Shown here in pieces: positions 26,616 to 35,050 of a stretch of DNA of 64,000 nucleotides. The translations under genes were made by a program, and so were the position numbers. Below the pieces are notes generated by a model. It was given only the letters and a program-made list of their open reading frames with translations, did not search any database and was not told where the DNA came from. Source of the DNA: Bacteroidota bacterium (GTDB taxonomy: Bacteria; Bacteroidota; Bacteroidia; B-17B0; Aurantibacillaceae); contig JABDDQ010000001.1 in the NCBI GenBank assembly GCA_013287545.1, positions 1-64,000 on the forward strand, in the 5' to 3' direction. How positions within the stretch are numbered: position 1 is the first letter of the stretch; every line of letters begins with the position of its first letter.

Positions 26616-27659
26616 ATGGAACAAGAAATTACTCAGGAAAAGAAAAAGAAGAGTCCTATCATATATGTACTAATGGCGGGAGTTGCGGTAGCCGCTTTTT
26701 TTGGAATAAAAAGCGTGTGGCATGCCTTAAAGCATGAAAGCACAGATAATGCCAGTGTAGAGTGTTATAGTATGCCGGTTATAGCGCGTGTGGGTGGTTA
26801 TGTAGATAGCTTGCCTTTAAACGATTATAATATGGTTAAACAGGGAGATTTGCTTTTAAAAATTGATGACAGAGAATATGTGATTGCCAAAGCGCAAGCT
26901 GAAGCTGATGTGGCACAAGCCGAAGCTGATTTGGAAAATGCCAAAGCACAATTAATAAATGCGCAAATGAATGCTAAAGTTGCTGAGGCAAATGCAAGCG
27001 TTCAAAAAACGAGAATTGATAAAGCGATCAATGATTTAAAAAGGGATCAGGCTTTGTTTAACGATAATTCAATTACCAAGAAACAGTTAGATGATTCAAA
27101 ATCGAATGTAGAAACACAACAAAAACAATTTGATGCTAATAACGACCAAATTAGTTTGGCAGCAGCGCAAATTGCTACATCTAATGCATCTATTAAAAAA
27201 GCTGAAGCTGTTATAAACACACGTAAAGCGGTGTTAGATGCGGCAAACCTTAAATTAAGCTATACTAAGGTTTATGCGCAGGCAACAGGTAAAACAGGTA
27301 AACTTAATTTAGAAAAAGGGCAATATGTACAAGTCGGGCAAACACTTTTTACTATTGTAAACACTACTGATTTTTGGATAGTAGCCAACTTTAAAGAAAC
27401 ACAAATAGAGCATTTAAAAGAAGGCAAAACAGTTGATATTTATGTAGATGGATTTCCTGATGTGGTTATTAAAGGTACTATTTCATCATTAAGTGAAGCT
27501 ACAGGTGCTAAATTTTCTTTATTGCCTCCAGATAATGCAACAGGGAACTTTGTGAAAGTAACCCAACGTGTTCCGGTAAAAATTCTTATTGATAATCAGG
27601 CACAGTATAAAGATATGTTACGTGCCGGTTTAAGCGTAACGGTTGAAGCCGAAAAATAA
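26616..27659 (+). CDS. emrA: EmrA/HlyD-family membrane fusion protein
   Basis: The 347-residue periplasmic adaptor has a short cytoplasmic N-terminus, one transmembrane helix (about 16-36, IIYVLMAGVAVAAFFGI) and the biotinyl-lipoyl half-motif (ARVGGYVDSLPLNDYNMVKQGDLLLKID). A long Ala/Gln/Lys coiled-coil hairpin follows (about 90-200), then the second lipoyl half and beta-barrel (LSYTKVYAQATGKTGKLNLEKGQYVQVGQTLFTIV). It links the inner-membrane pump (next gene, 3 nt downstream) to the TolC-like channel (third gene). The upstream gene is a divergent MarR regulator, as in many emr systems. Confidence 0.9.
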   Translation: MEQEITQEKKKKSPIIYVLMAGVAVAAFFGIKSVWHALKHESTDNASVECYSMPVIARVGGYVDSLPLNDYNMVKQGDLLLKIDDREYVIAKAQAEADVAQAEADLENAKAQLINAQMNAKVAEANASVQKTRIDKAINDLKRDQALFNDNSITKKQLDDSKSNVETQQKQFDANNDQISLAAAQIATSNASIKKAEAVINTRKAVLDAANLKLSYTKVYAQATGKTGKLNLEKGQYVQVGQTLFTIVNTTDFWIVANFKETQIEHLKEGKTVDIYVDGFPDVVIKGTISSLSEATGAKFSLLPPDNATGNFVKVTQRVPVKILIDNQAQYKDMLRAGLSVTVEAEK

Positions 27660-27662
27660 AAA

Positions 27663-29261
27663 ATGAACAACAACGAAATCCATACAGGTCCTACAGGTTT
27701 AAAAAGAGCCATTATTGTAATAACAGTAATTGCGGCGGCTATTATGGAGTTAATTGATACTTCTATAGTAAACGTTGCTTTATCACAAATTAGTGGAAAC
27801 TTAGGTGCTACTATCGAAGATACATCGTGGGTTATAACAGGTTACGCTATTGCTAACGTAATTATTATACCAATGACCGGCTTTTTGGCAAGATATTTTG
27901 GTAGAAAAAATTATTATATCACTTCCATTATAATATTTACCATATCATCTTATATGTGTGGGCAAGCAAGTAGTTTAATCTCGCTTGTATTGTGGCGCTT
28001 TTTACAAGGTATAGGTGGTGGTGCTTTATTGTCAACATCCCAAGGCATTTTGTTTGACGCATTTGAAATAAAAAAACGCCCCATGGCTTCTGCCATTTTT
28101 GGTATGGGCATTGTGTTAGGCCCTGCAATTGGTCCAACATTGGGTGGTGTTATTATCGATAATTATTCGTGGCCATTAATATTTTACATCAACATTCCAA
28201 TAGGAATTTTAGCTGCCGTACTTGCTTATACGTTTATTGATAAAAAGCCTGAAGAGTTAACCATAGATAGAAAAGCCATAAAAATTGATTATGTCGGTAT
28301 ATTGGCGTTAATAATAGGTGTAGCTTCTTTGCAATATTTTTTAGAGCGCGGAGAAACCGATGATTGGTTTGAATCAAAAACTATAACTGCTATGGCAATT
28401 ACGGCATTTGTTGGTTTAGCCACATTTGTTATTTGGGAATTGCGGACTAAAAATCCTGTAATTAATTTACATGTTTTAAAAAACAGAAACCTTGCGGTAA
28501 GTAATATACTAACATTTACAGTAGGGTTTGGTATGTTCTCTTCTGTATTTATATTTCCTGTATTGGCACAACGTGTACTTGGTTTTACCCCAACTGAAAC
28601 CGGCATTGGGCTTATACCCGCAGCCGGTGTAGCAATTTTAGTTATGCCTTTTATTGGCAGAGGCATACAAGGTGGCGTTCCACCAGTAGTGTTTGTTGTA
28701 TTAGGGTTTATATTTTTTATACTGCATGGGTACACAGGTTCACAAGCAAATTTAGATGCCGGTAATTCGTTTTTCTTTTGGCCCAATATTTTTAGAGGAT
28801 TAGGGACGGCTATGTTAACTGTTCCTTTAATCAATCAGGCTGTATCTGGGTTAAAGCCGCAAGAAATGCCTTCCGGAATTTCACTTACTAATATGATTCG
28901 CCAACTTGGCGGTTCGGTGGGCATTGCAGTAATGAATACATTTATTGTAAACCGTATGGCGGTTCATCGTACCGAATTGGTAAGTAATTTACAACCCAAT
29001 GACCCTGAATTATTAGCACGCGTACAAAGTATGGCGCAAGGTGCCATTGCTAAAGGCGGTGCTAATGCACTTGGAGCAAATAATGCGGCATATAAAATTT
29101 TAGACGGTACAATTATGCAACAAAGTGCTTTGCAATCGTACTTAGATGCTTTTTTATTAATAAGCGTGTTTTTTATAGTAACATCACCATTTTTATTGCT
29201 TACGCAGAATAAAAAAATAAGCGCAGAGACTATGAAAAAAGTAGCCGAAGAATCTCATTAA
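27663..29261 (+). CDS. emrB: EmrB/QacA-subfamily DHA2 MFS drug exporter
   Basis: The 532-residue protein has about 14 transmembrane helices. DHA2 motifs: IMELIDTSIVNVALSQISGNLGATIEDTSWVITGY (membrane Asp in helix 1), GFLARYFGRKNYY (motif A), LWRFLQGIGGGALL (motif B), FGMGIVLGPAIGPTLGGVI (motif C, antiporter). It is proton-coupled in this family and works with EmrA and a TolC-type channel to export drugs or other amphipathic compounds directly to the outside. It sits between emrA and a tolC-like gene with 3-9 nt spacing. Confidence 0.92.
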   Translation: MNNNEIHTGPTGLKRAIIVITVIAAAIMELIDTSIVNVALSQISGNLGATIEDTSWVITGYAIANVIIIPMTGFLARYFGRKNYYITSIIIFTISSYMCGQASSLISLVLWRFLQGIGGGALLSTSQGILFDAFEIKKRPMASAIFGMGIVLGPAIGPTLGGVIIDNYSWPLIFYINIPIGILAAVLAYTFIDKKPEELTIDRKAIKIDYVGILALIIGVASLQYFLERGETDDWFESKTITAMAITAFVGLATFVIWELRTKNPVINLHVLKNRNLAVSNILTFTVGFGMFSSVFIFPVLAQRVLGFTPTETGIGLIPAAGVAILVMPFIGRGIQGGVPPVVFVVLGFIFFILHGYTGSQANLDAGNSFFFWPNIFRGLGTAMLTVPLINQAVSGLKPQEMPSGISLTNMIRQLGGSVGIAVMNTFIVNRMAVHRTELVSNLQPNDPELLARVQSMAQGAIAKGGANALGANNAAYKILDGTIMQQSALQSYLDAFLLISVFFIVTSPFLLLTQNKKISAETMKKVAEESH

Positions 29262-29270
29262 TTATTGAAT

Positions 29271-30581
29271 ATGAAAACAACTAAAATTATAATCACTCTT
29301 ATCCTAATAGGAAATTTTGTAAACGCGCAAACTGTTTCTGTTAGTAATGATTTAAAAACATTAATAAATCAATCGTTCAGCTATTTTCCTAAAATGAAAG
29401 AGCTGCAACAACAAGTTGAAACAAACATATACCGTGCAGATGGAACTAAAAGCGGCTACCTGCCTACGGTTAGTGCAAATGCAGGTTATATGTATGTGGC
29501 GCCTATATCTCAAGTGTTATTTCCTGTAGGGCCAGGACAGTATACTACACTTTATTTTCAGCCTAATAATAATTTTACTTCGGCACTTACTTTAAATCAA
29601 ACGCTGTACGATTTTGGTAAAGTAAAAGCTAATGTAGAAAAAGCGAAAGACGATATCAAAATTTCTAAAGCAAACATAGAAGCAAATAAATCGTTATTGG
29701 CAGCGCAGGTAGCAAATATTTATTACAGTATTATTTATCTTAAAAAAGCAATAGATGTGCAGGATAGTTTGTTGTTTACGCTATACGAAAGCAAAAAATT
29801 AATTGATAGCCGAGTTAAAAACGGAGATGCGCTTGAGCTGGATGTGCTTACGGTAAAAAACAATATTGATAATGCTAATAACCGTAAAGCTGATGTACAA
29901 AATATGTTAGACAAACAAATGAATTTACTTTATTACACAGTTGGACAAACTACCATAAAAACAAATGCACAAACCGCTTTTGATTTTAATGTAGGTTCAA
30001 GTACAGCAGATTCTGCTACGGCATCGGCGCAAAAATTTAATCCGGATATACAAATTACTAAACTTAGAATAGAACAGGCTAAGCATGATATAAGTGTAAA
30101 TAAAGCGGCTGCCTTACCTGTATTAAGTTTAACAGGAGCTTTAGGTTATAAAAATGGGTATCAACCCGATATTTTTCAAGTACGATTTAATTATTTAGTG
30201 GGAGTTAATTTATCGGTTCCATTATATCAAGGTGGCAAGTATCTTAAACAAACTAAAGTAGCAGAAAGTACTCTGTTACAAAATCAGTTCTCATTAGAAA
30301 GTACAAATAACACACTTCGCAGAGACATTGCTCAAGCAATTGAGGATATTAAATTAAATGAAGAAAAAGTTAAAAATACTACCAGTATGGTTGAGCAAGC
30401 CGAATTAGCATTGAAAATTGCTAAATCTCGTTATACAAACGGAACAGTTATTTATGTTGAATTATTTACGGCGCAAAATAATTTGCAAAATGCCCAACTT
30501 TCTAAACTGCAATACGAATATCAATTATGCCTTGCTAAAATAGAATTAACAAGGCTTACAGGTGCAGCTTACTGGCAATAA
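29271..30581 (+). CDS. TolC-family outer membrane efflux protein
   Basis: The 436-residue protein has a signal peptide (KTTKIIITLILIGNFVNAQ). Two structural repeats of the outer-membrane factor family are visible, each with long coiled-coil helices and TolC-type elements: ALTLNQTLYDFGKVKANVEKAKDDI (about 107-131) and LSVPLYQGGKYLKQTKVAES (about 316-335), with the C-terminal AQNNLQNAQLSKLQYEYQLCLAKIELTRLTG. I start at ATG 29271 instead of the in-frame TTG 29265, because the ATG gives the standard signal peptide. It completes the tripartite efflux operon. Confidence 0.92.
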   Translation: MKTTKIIITLILIGNFVNAQTVSVSNDLKTLINQSFSYFPKMKELQQQVETNIYRADGTKSGYLPTVSANAGYMYVAPISQVLFPVGPGQYTTLYFQPNNNFTSALTLNQTLYDFGKVKANVEKAKDDIKISKANIEANKSLLAAQVANIYYSIIYLKKAIDVQDSLLFTLYESKKLIDSRVKNGDALELDVLTVKNNIDNANNRKADVQNMLDKQMNLLYYTVGQTTIKTNAQTAFDFNVGSSTADSATASAQKFNPDIQITKLRIEQAKHDISVNKAAALPVLSLTGALGYKNGYQPDIFQVRFNYLVGVNLSVPLYQGGKYLKQTKVAESTLLQNQFSLESTNNTLRRDIAQAIEDIKLNEEKVKNTTSMVEQAELALKIAKSRYTNGTVIYVELFTAQNNLQNAQLSKLQYEYQLCLAKIELTRLTGAAYWQ

Positions 30582-30633
30582 ATTAGTTTATTATTTTCTT
30601 TATTAAAATAGTAAATTAGCGCATAATTTTTTT

Positions 30634-31779
30634 GTGCGCATAGCTTTACTTACAGATGGAATTTGGCCTTATCGAATCGGAGGGATGCAAAAGCATTCTT
30701 ACTATTTGGTAAAATACTTTGCACAACAAGGTGTGCATGTTGATTTATATCATATGAACGACAGTAAGTATGATATAAATCAACTGGAGTTTTTTACCGA
30801 AGAAGAAAAAAAATTTATTACCCCATTTGTATTTACATTTCCTAATAAAGGTAGGTGGCCTTGGCATTATTTACAAGAATCTTATTTGCATTCTAAAATG
30901 ATGTATGATTGTTTTGTAAAACAACCTCCTGTCGATTTTATTTATAGCAAGGGTTATACAGGTTGGTATTTTATTAAACAAAAACAACGTGGCAAAAAAC
31001 TTCCACCCATTGGATTACGATTACATGGCTACGAAATTTTTCAACAAGGAAGTGGTGCGATAAACTTGTACTGGAAATATTTGTATTTACCTTTAACGAA
31101 GTATCTTAATAACAAGGCAGATTATGTTTATTCATACGGTGGTGGGATAACTGATATTGTTAAAACTAATTTGCCGCAAACGGTTGACAAGATAGTTGAA
31201 ATGCCTGCGGCTATCGAATCCTCTTGGATTTATGAAAATAATATTACAATAAATAAACCCATTCGTTTTGCTTTTTTAGGAAGGTACGAAATTCGTAAAG
31301 GAGTTAAAGAATTAAGCACGGCACTTAAAAATTTAATTGGTAAATACGATTTTCAATTCGACTTTATTGGCCCTATACCAAAAGAGTTTGAAATTAACCT
31401 ACCACAAATAAAATATCATGGAGTCATTAGCGATGTCCAAAAAATAAAAGCTATTTTACAAAGTACCGATGTATTTGTTTTACCATCTCATGCTGAGGGA
31501 ATGCCTAATGTAATTTTAGAAGCTATGGCAAGTGGCTGCGCTATATTGGCGACTGATATAGGTGCAGTAGAGGTGATGGTTGATCATACTAATGGCTGGT
31601 TAATTCCACCTTTAAATTCAACTATTATAGAACAAACAATGGCAGAGATTATAAAAGTAGATGTGGAAATTATTAAAAATAAAAAAATAACATCTGTAAA
31701 AAAAGTGAAAGAAAACTTTATGTGGAATGAGGTTATTTTAAAAGAGATAGGTTACATTCGAGGGATAATTTCAAATTAA
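30634..31779 (+). CDS. GT4-family glycosyltransferase
   Basis: The 381-residue GT-B enzyme starts at GTG 30634 (RIALLTDGIWPYRIGGMQKHSYYLVKYF, the typical GT4 N-terminal Rossmann motif). The C-terminal nucleotide-sugar domain has RFAFLGRYEIRKGVKELSTAL and the EX7E motif in SHAEGMPNVILEAMASG. It is the first gene of a five-gene surface-polysaccharide run. The sugar donor and acceptor cannot be inferred. An AATAGTAAATTA sequence shared with the emrA operator region lies 16 nt before the start. Confidence 0.88.
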   Translation: MRIALLTDGIWPYRIGGMQKHSYYLVKYFAQQGVHVDLYHMNDSKYDINQLEFFTEEEKKFITPFVFTFPNKGRWPWHYLQESYLHSKMMYDCFVKQPPVDFIYSKGYTGWYFIKQKQRGKKLPPIGLRLHGYEIFQQGSGAINLYWKYLYLPLTKYLNNKADYVYSYGGGITDIVKTNLPQTVDKIVEMPAAIESSWIYENNITINKPIRFAFLGRYEIRKGVKELSTALKNLIGKYDFQFDFIGPIPKEFEINLPQIKYHGVISDVQKIKAILQSTDVFVLPSHAEGMPNVILEAMASGCAILATDIGAVEVMVDHTNGWLIPPLNSTIIEQTMAEIIKVDVEIIKNKKITSVKKVKENFMWNEVILKEIGYIRGIISN

Positions 31780-31798
31780 AAGTACTTTTAGACTTGTA

Positions 31799-33070
31799 AT
31801 GAAAAAAGACAAATTTGTTGATTTTTTAATATTTACTTCAATTTTTGTAAGTACAATTACTTTTTTTACCAATCCTTTCGAAGGCTACTTACATTATTTT
31901 ATTTTTTTATTGCTATTACCTTTTTTCATAAGCCGTTATGGCTTACCTAAAGCTCCTTTTCAAATTATTTTTCTACCTTTTTTTATAGGTGTTTTTCAGA
32001 TAATGATGGGAAATAATGAGTGGTTTTTATTTTTTAAAATATTTTTAGGACTTCTTTTAAGTACTATATTTTACTATTATGTGATACAGTATTATGAAAT
32101 GAATATTGAAAGAATGTTTAACTTATATTTAAAATGGAGTTATTGGACGGCTGTTATTGGCATTATCCAGTATGTGTCTTTTAAAATTCATTTTTCGCCA
32201 GGATATGATTATGGTTGGTTGCATTTTAATAAATGGGCTGTTGTTTCTAGTGGAGAAGGTTTAATCCGAATCAATTCCATATATATGGAACCTTCTCAAT
32301 TAGGAATTATGTTGGGACCAGCAGCTTTTGTGGCTATTTTAAATATTTTTCGTAAGCAAAACCTTGAGTATAAAAATTATCAAAATTATATTATTCTTAT
32401 TGCCATGTATTTAAGTAAATCATCTACGGGGTATATAGGTTTGTTTTTTGTTATCGTAATTATTGGACTTAATTTAGGTTATTTATCTTATTTAGGTTTG
32501 CTTTTGGCGATAGGTTTTTTGGTAGGTTTCGGCTTATATAATTCTGTTGATGAATTCAAATCACGAATAGACGCCGCTTTAGGTTTATGGTTACATCAAG
32601 ATTTTGATATAAAAAACGTAAACACTTCCAGCTTTGTACAATATAACAATGCGCACATTGCATATAATAATTTTAAAGAACATCCTATTTTTGGGACAGG
32701 CATTGGTTCGCATCCCGTTGCTTTCGAAAAATATTCCTACACCCGAAGCATTGTTAAAATAAAAGGGTTTGATAATAATAGTGCTGATGCAAATAGTTTA
32801 TTATTACGTATTATGTCAGAAACAGGTTTAATGGGCTTGTTTTTTATAATAGCAATTGTTATCCAATGTTTTGTGGGCAATGATGGAATAGATAATAAGT
32901 ATTGGGTTATATCCGGTGCTATTTTGGTGCTGATATTGCTATATTTGTTTCGGCAAGGAAATTACTTTGTAAATGGATTTCCGTTTTTTGTTTGGCTTTA
33001 TTATTATAATAAAAAAGCCTACTTAGAAGAAAAACAAAATAATTTGGCTATCAATGCAACAGCAGTATAA
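31799..33070 (+). CDS. O-antigen polymerase/ligase-like membrane protein (Wzy/WaaL-type)
   Basis: The 423-residue, very hydrophobic protein has about 10-12 transmembrane helices. It has a large loop between late helices (about 255-325) containing HIAYNNFKEHPIFGTGIGSHP, a pattern typical of Wzy/WaaL proteins (HN-xx-L.. followed by GxGxG-x). Such proteins polymerise or ligate lipid-linked glycans on the periplasmic face. The gene is visibly richer in T than its neighbours, common for polysaccharide polymerases. It overlaps the next glycosyltransferase gene by 17 nt. Confidence 0.8.
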   Translation: MKKDKFVDFLIFTSIFVSTITFFTNPFEGYLHYFIFLLLLPFFISRYGLPKAPFQIIFLPFFIGVFQIMMGNNEWFLFFKIFLGLLLSTIFYYYVIQYYEMNIERMFNLYLKWSYWTAVIGIIQYVSFKIHFSPGYDYGWLHFNKWAVVSSGEGLIRINSIYMEPSQLGIMLGPAAFVAILNIFRKQNLEYKNYQNYIILIAMYLSKSSTGYIGLFFVIVIIGLNLGYLSYLGLLLAIGFLVGFGLYNSVDEFKSRIDAALGLWLHQDFDIKNVNTSSFVQYNNAHIAYNNFKEHPIFGTGIGSHPVAFEKYSYTRSIVKIKGFDNNSADANSLLLRIMSETGLMGLFFIIAIVIQCFVGNDGIDNKYWVISGAILVLILLYLFRQGNYFVNGFPFFVWLYYYNKKAYLEEKQNNLAINATAV

Positions 33071-34106
33071 TATTATTTTTTTATATACCGAAATTGCCCC
33101 TTATTTTTTAGCTTGTTGTAATAAATTAGCTGAAGATTATAATGTAAGCATTCATATAATCAGGTATCCTGTTAACAATGAAGCTCCATTTGTTTTTTCA
33201 TCTCAACAAAAAATAAATTTGTATAACCGTAAAGATCATCAACTCAATTCTCTATTTAGTTTAATAGAAAAACTAAACCCTTCTGTTATTATTTGTAGTG
33301 GATGGATAGATAAGGATTATTTGAGTATTTGCAAGAAATATTATAAAAAAACTCCTACCATACTTACTTTAGATACACATTGGCGCGGTAATTTAAAACA
33401 GTATGTGGCAAGTTTCTTGAGTCCTTTTATATTAAAAAATAAATTTTCTCATGCTTGGGTTCCGGGGGCTATTCAAAAAAAATATGCAAAAAAATTAGGA
33501 TTTAAAGAAGCTGAAATTACTTTAGGGTTTTATAGTTGCGATATTGAGCATTTTAAATCTATTAGAAATAAAATTGTAGTGCAAAAAAAACAAAGCTTCC
33601 CTAAACGATTTATTTTTGTTGGACGTTATTATGGTTTTAAAGGGGTAGATAAACTTTGGCAAGCCTTTATTGAACTGCAGAATGAAAATCCAAATGAGTG
33701 GGAGTTATGGTGTTTGGGTACAGGTAATTTGCAACCTGTACAACATCCTAAAATAAAACATTGTGGCTTTGTTCAGCCTGAAAATTTTTTAGCCTATGCG
33801 CAACAAGCGGGTGTGTTTGTTATGCCTTCGTTGTTTGAACCTTGGGGGGTAGTGTTACACGAGTTTGCAGCTATGGGTTTCCCTTTATTGGCATCTGATA
33901 AAGTAGGCGCAATTGAATGTTTTTTAGAAGGTAATAAAAATGGATTTGTTTTCAAGGCGGGTGATGTAAATTCTTTAAAAGAAAAAATGAAAGAGATGAT
34001 GCAATTGCCGACAGAACAATTAAATTTGATGGGAGAATATAGTTACCTGCTTGCACAAAAATTAACACCAAAAATGTGGGCAGACAACTTAATGAAATTA
34101 ATATGA
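33054..34106 (+). CDS. GT4-family glycosyltransferase
   Basis: The 350-residue GT-B enzyme starts MQQQYNIIFLYTEIAPYFLACCNKL. The C-terminal domain shows RFIFVGRYYGFKGVDKLWQAF, and the EX7E region is SLFEPWGVVLHEFAAMG. It overlaps the polymerase-like gene by 17 nt at its 5' end and the epimerase by 4 nt (ATGA) at its 3' end, so translation is probably coupled. It is probably specific for a sugar of the same glycan as the rest of the operon. Confidence 0.87.
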   Translation: MQQQYNIIFLYTEIAPYFLACCNKLAEDYNVSIHIIRYPVNNEAPFVFSSQQKINLYNRKDHQLNSLFSLIEKLNPSVIICSGWIDKDYLSICKKYYKKTPTILTLDTHWRGNLKQYVASFLSPFILKNKFSHAWVPGAIQKKYAKKLGFKEAEITLGFYSCDIEHFKSIRNKIVVQKKQSFPKRFIFVGRYYGFKGVDKLWQAFIELQNENPNEWELWCLGTGNLQPVQHPKIKHCGFVQPENFLAYAQQAGVFVMPSLFEPWGVVLHEFAAMGFPLLASDKVGAIECFLEGNKNGFVFKAGDVNSLKEKMKEMMQLPTEQLNLMGEYSYLLAQKLTPKMWADNLMKLI

Positions 34107-35050
34107 CTAAAATTTTAGTAACCGGTGGTGCCGGAAACGTGGGTAGCGCACTGGTAGAGAAACTATTTCATAATAAAGAAAATTTTGTAGTAGTAGTTGA
34201 TAACCTTTCAACGGGTTCTTTAAATAAGCTGCCTGAACAACACTCGCATGCTTATACATTTATAAAAGGCGATACAAATAATTACAGAGATATTTCTGAA
34301 ATTATGCTAACCCATAAATTTGATTATGTATTTCATTTAGCTGCTGTTGTTGGCGTGCAGCGTACTCAAGAGAACCCGGTTAGTGTATTAAATGACATTG
34401 ATGGTATAAAAAATATTTTAAATCTTTCTAAAAACACGTCGGTTAAACGTGTGTTTTTTTCATCATCTTCCGAAGTATATGGAGAGCCCGTTTCGTTACC
34501 GCAACACGAACATACTACACCACTTAACTCGCGTGTACCTTATGCGGTTGTAAAAAATGTTGGAGAGAGTTTTTGCAAAAGCTATCAGCAAGAATATAAT
34601 TTAAATTACACTATTTTTAGATTTTTTAATACATATGGTCCAAGCCAAAGTACTGACTTTGTGTTGCCACGTTTTATAGCGGCAGCGTTAAAAAATCAGG
34701 ATATATCAATTTATGGTGATGGAATGCAAACACGTACTTTTACTTACATAGATGATAATATCGATACTTGTTTAGCTTGCCTTTATAAAAATGAAATTGT
34801 AAATGATGTAATTAATATTGGTAATGATAAAATAATTACCGTGTTAGATTTGGCAAAAACCATTATAGATATTACAAAATCAAAATCTAAAATTGTTCAC
34901 CTTCCACCACTTAAAGAGGGTGATATGACTCGCCGCCAGCCCGATAACCAAAAAATGCTACAATTATTAAATCGTAATTTAATCTCATTAGAAGAAGGAA
35001 TTAAATTGATGTTAAATAACGAACACTTTTTAAATTCCATAGGTGTATAA
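34103..35050 (+). CDS. NAD-dependent epimerase/dehydratase (extended SDR, UDP-sugar type)
   Basis: The 315-residue protein starts at ATG 34103 in a 4-nt ATGA overlap with the upstream gene; this gives the Rossmann motif GGAGNVGSALVEKL right at the N-terminus (an in-frame ATG at 34076 would add nine residues without family support). The catalytic YxxxK is YAVVK, the Ser site SSSSEVYGEP, and C-terminal motifs include FFNTYGPSQ, IYGDGMQTRTFTYIDD and VINIGND. It is most like UDP-glucose 4-epimerase or UDP-glucuronate-type epimerases and probably makes a nucleotide-sugar precursor for the glycan. Confidence 0.88.
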   Translation: MTKILVTGGAGNVGSALVEKLFHNKENFVVVVDNLSTGSLNKLPEQHSHAYTFIKGDTNNYRDISEIMLTHKFDYVFHLAAVVGVQRTQENPVSVLNDIDGIKNILNLSKNTSVKRVFFSSSSEVYGEPVSLPQHEHTTPLNSRVPYAVVKNVGESFCKSYQQEYNLNYTIFRFFNTYGPSQSTDFVLPRFIAAALKNQDISIYGDGMQTRTFTYIDDNIDTCLACLYKNEIVNDVINIGNDKIITVLDLAKTIIDITKSKSKIVHLPPLKEGDMTRRQPDNQKMLQLLNRNLISLEEGIKLMLNNEHFLNSIGV

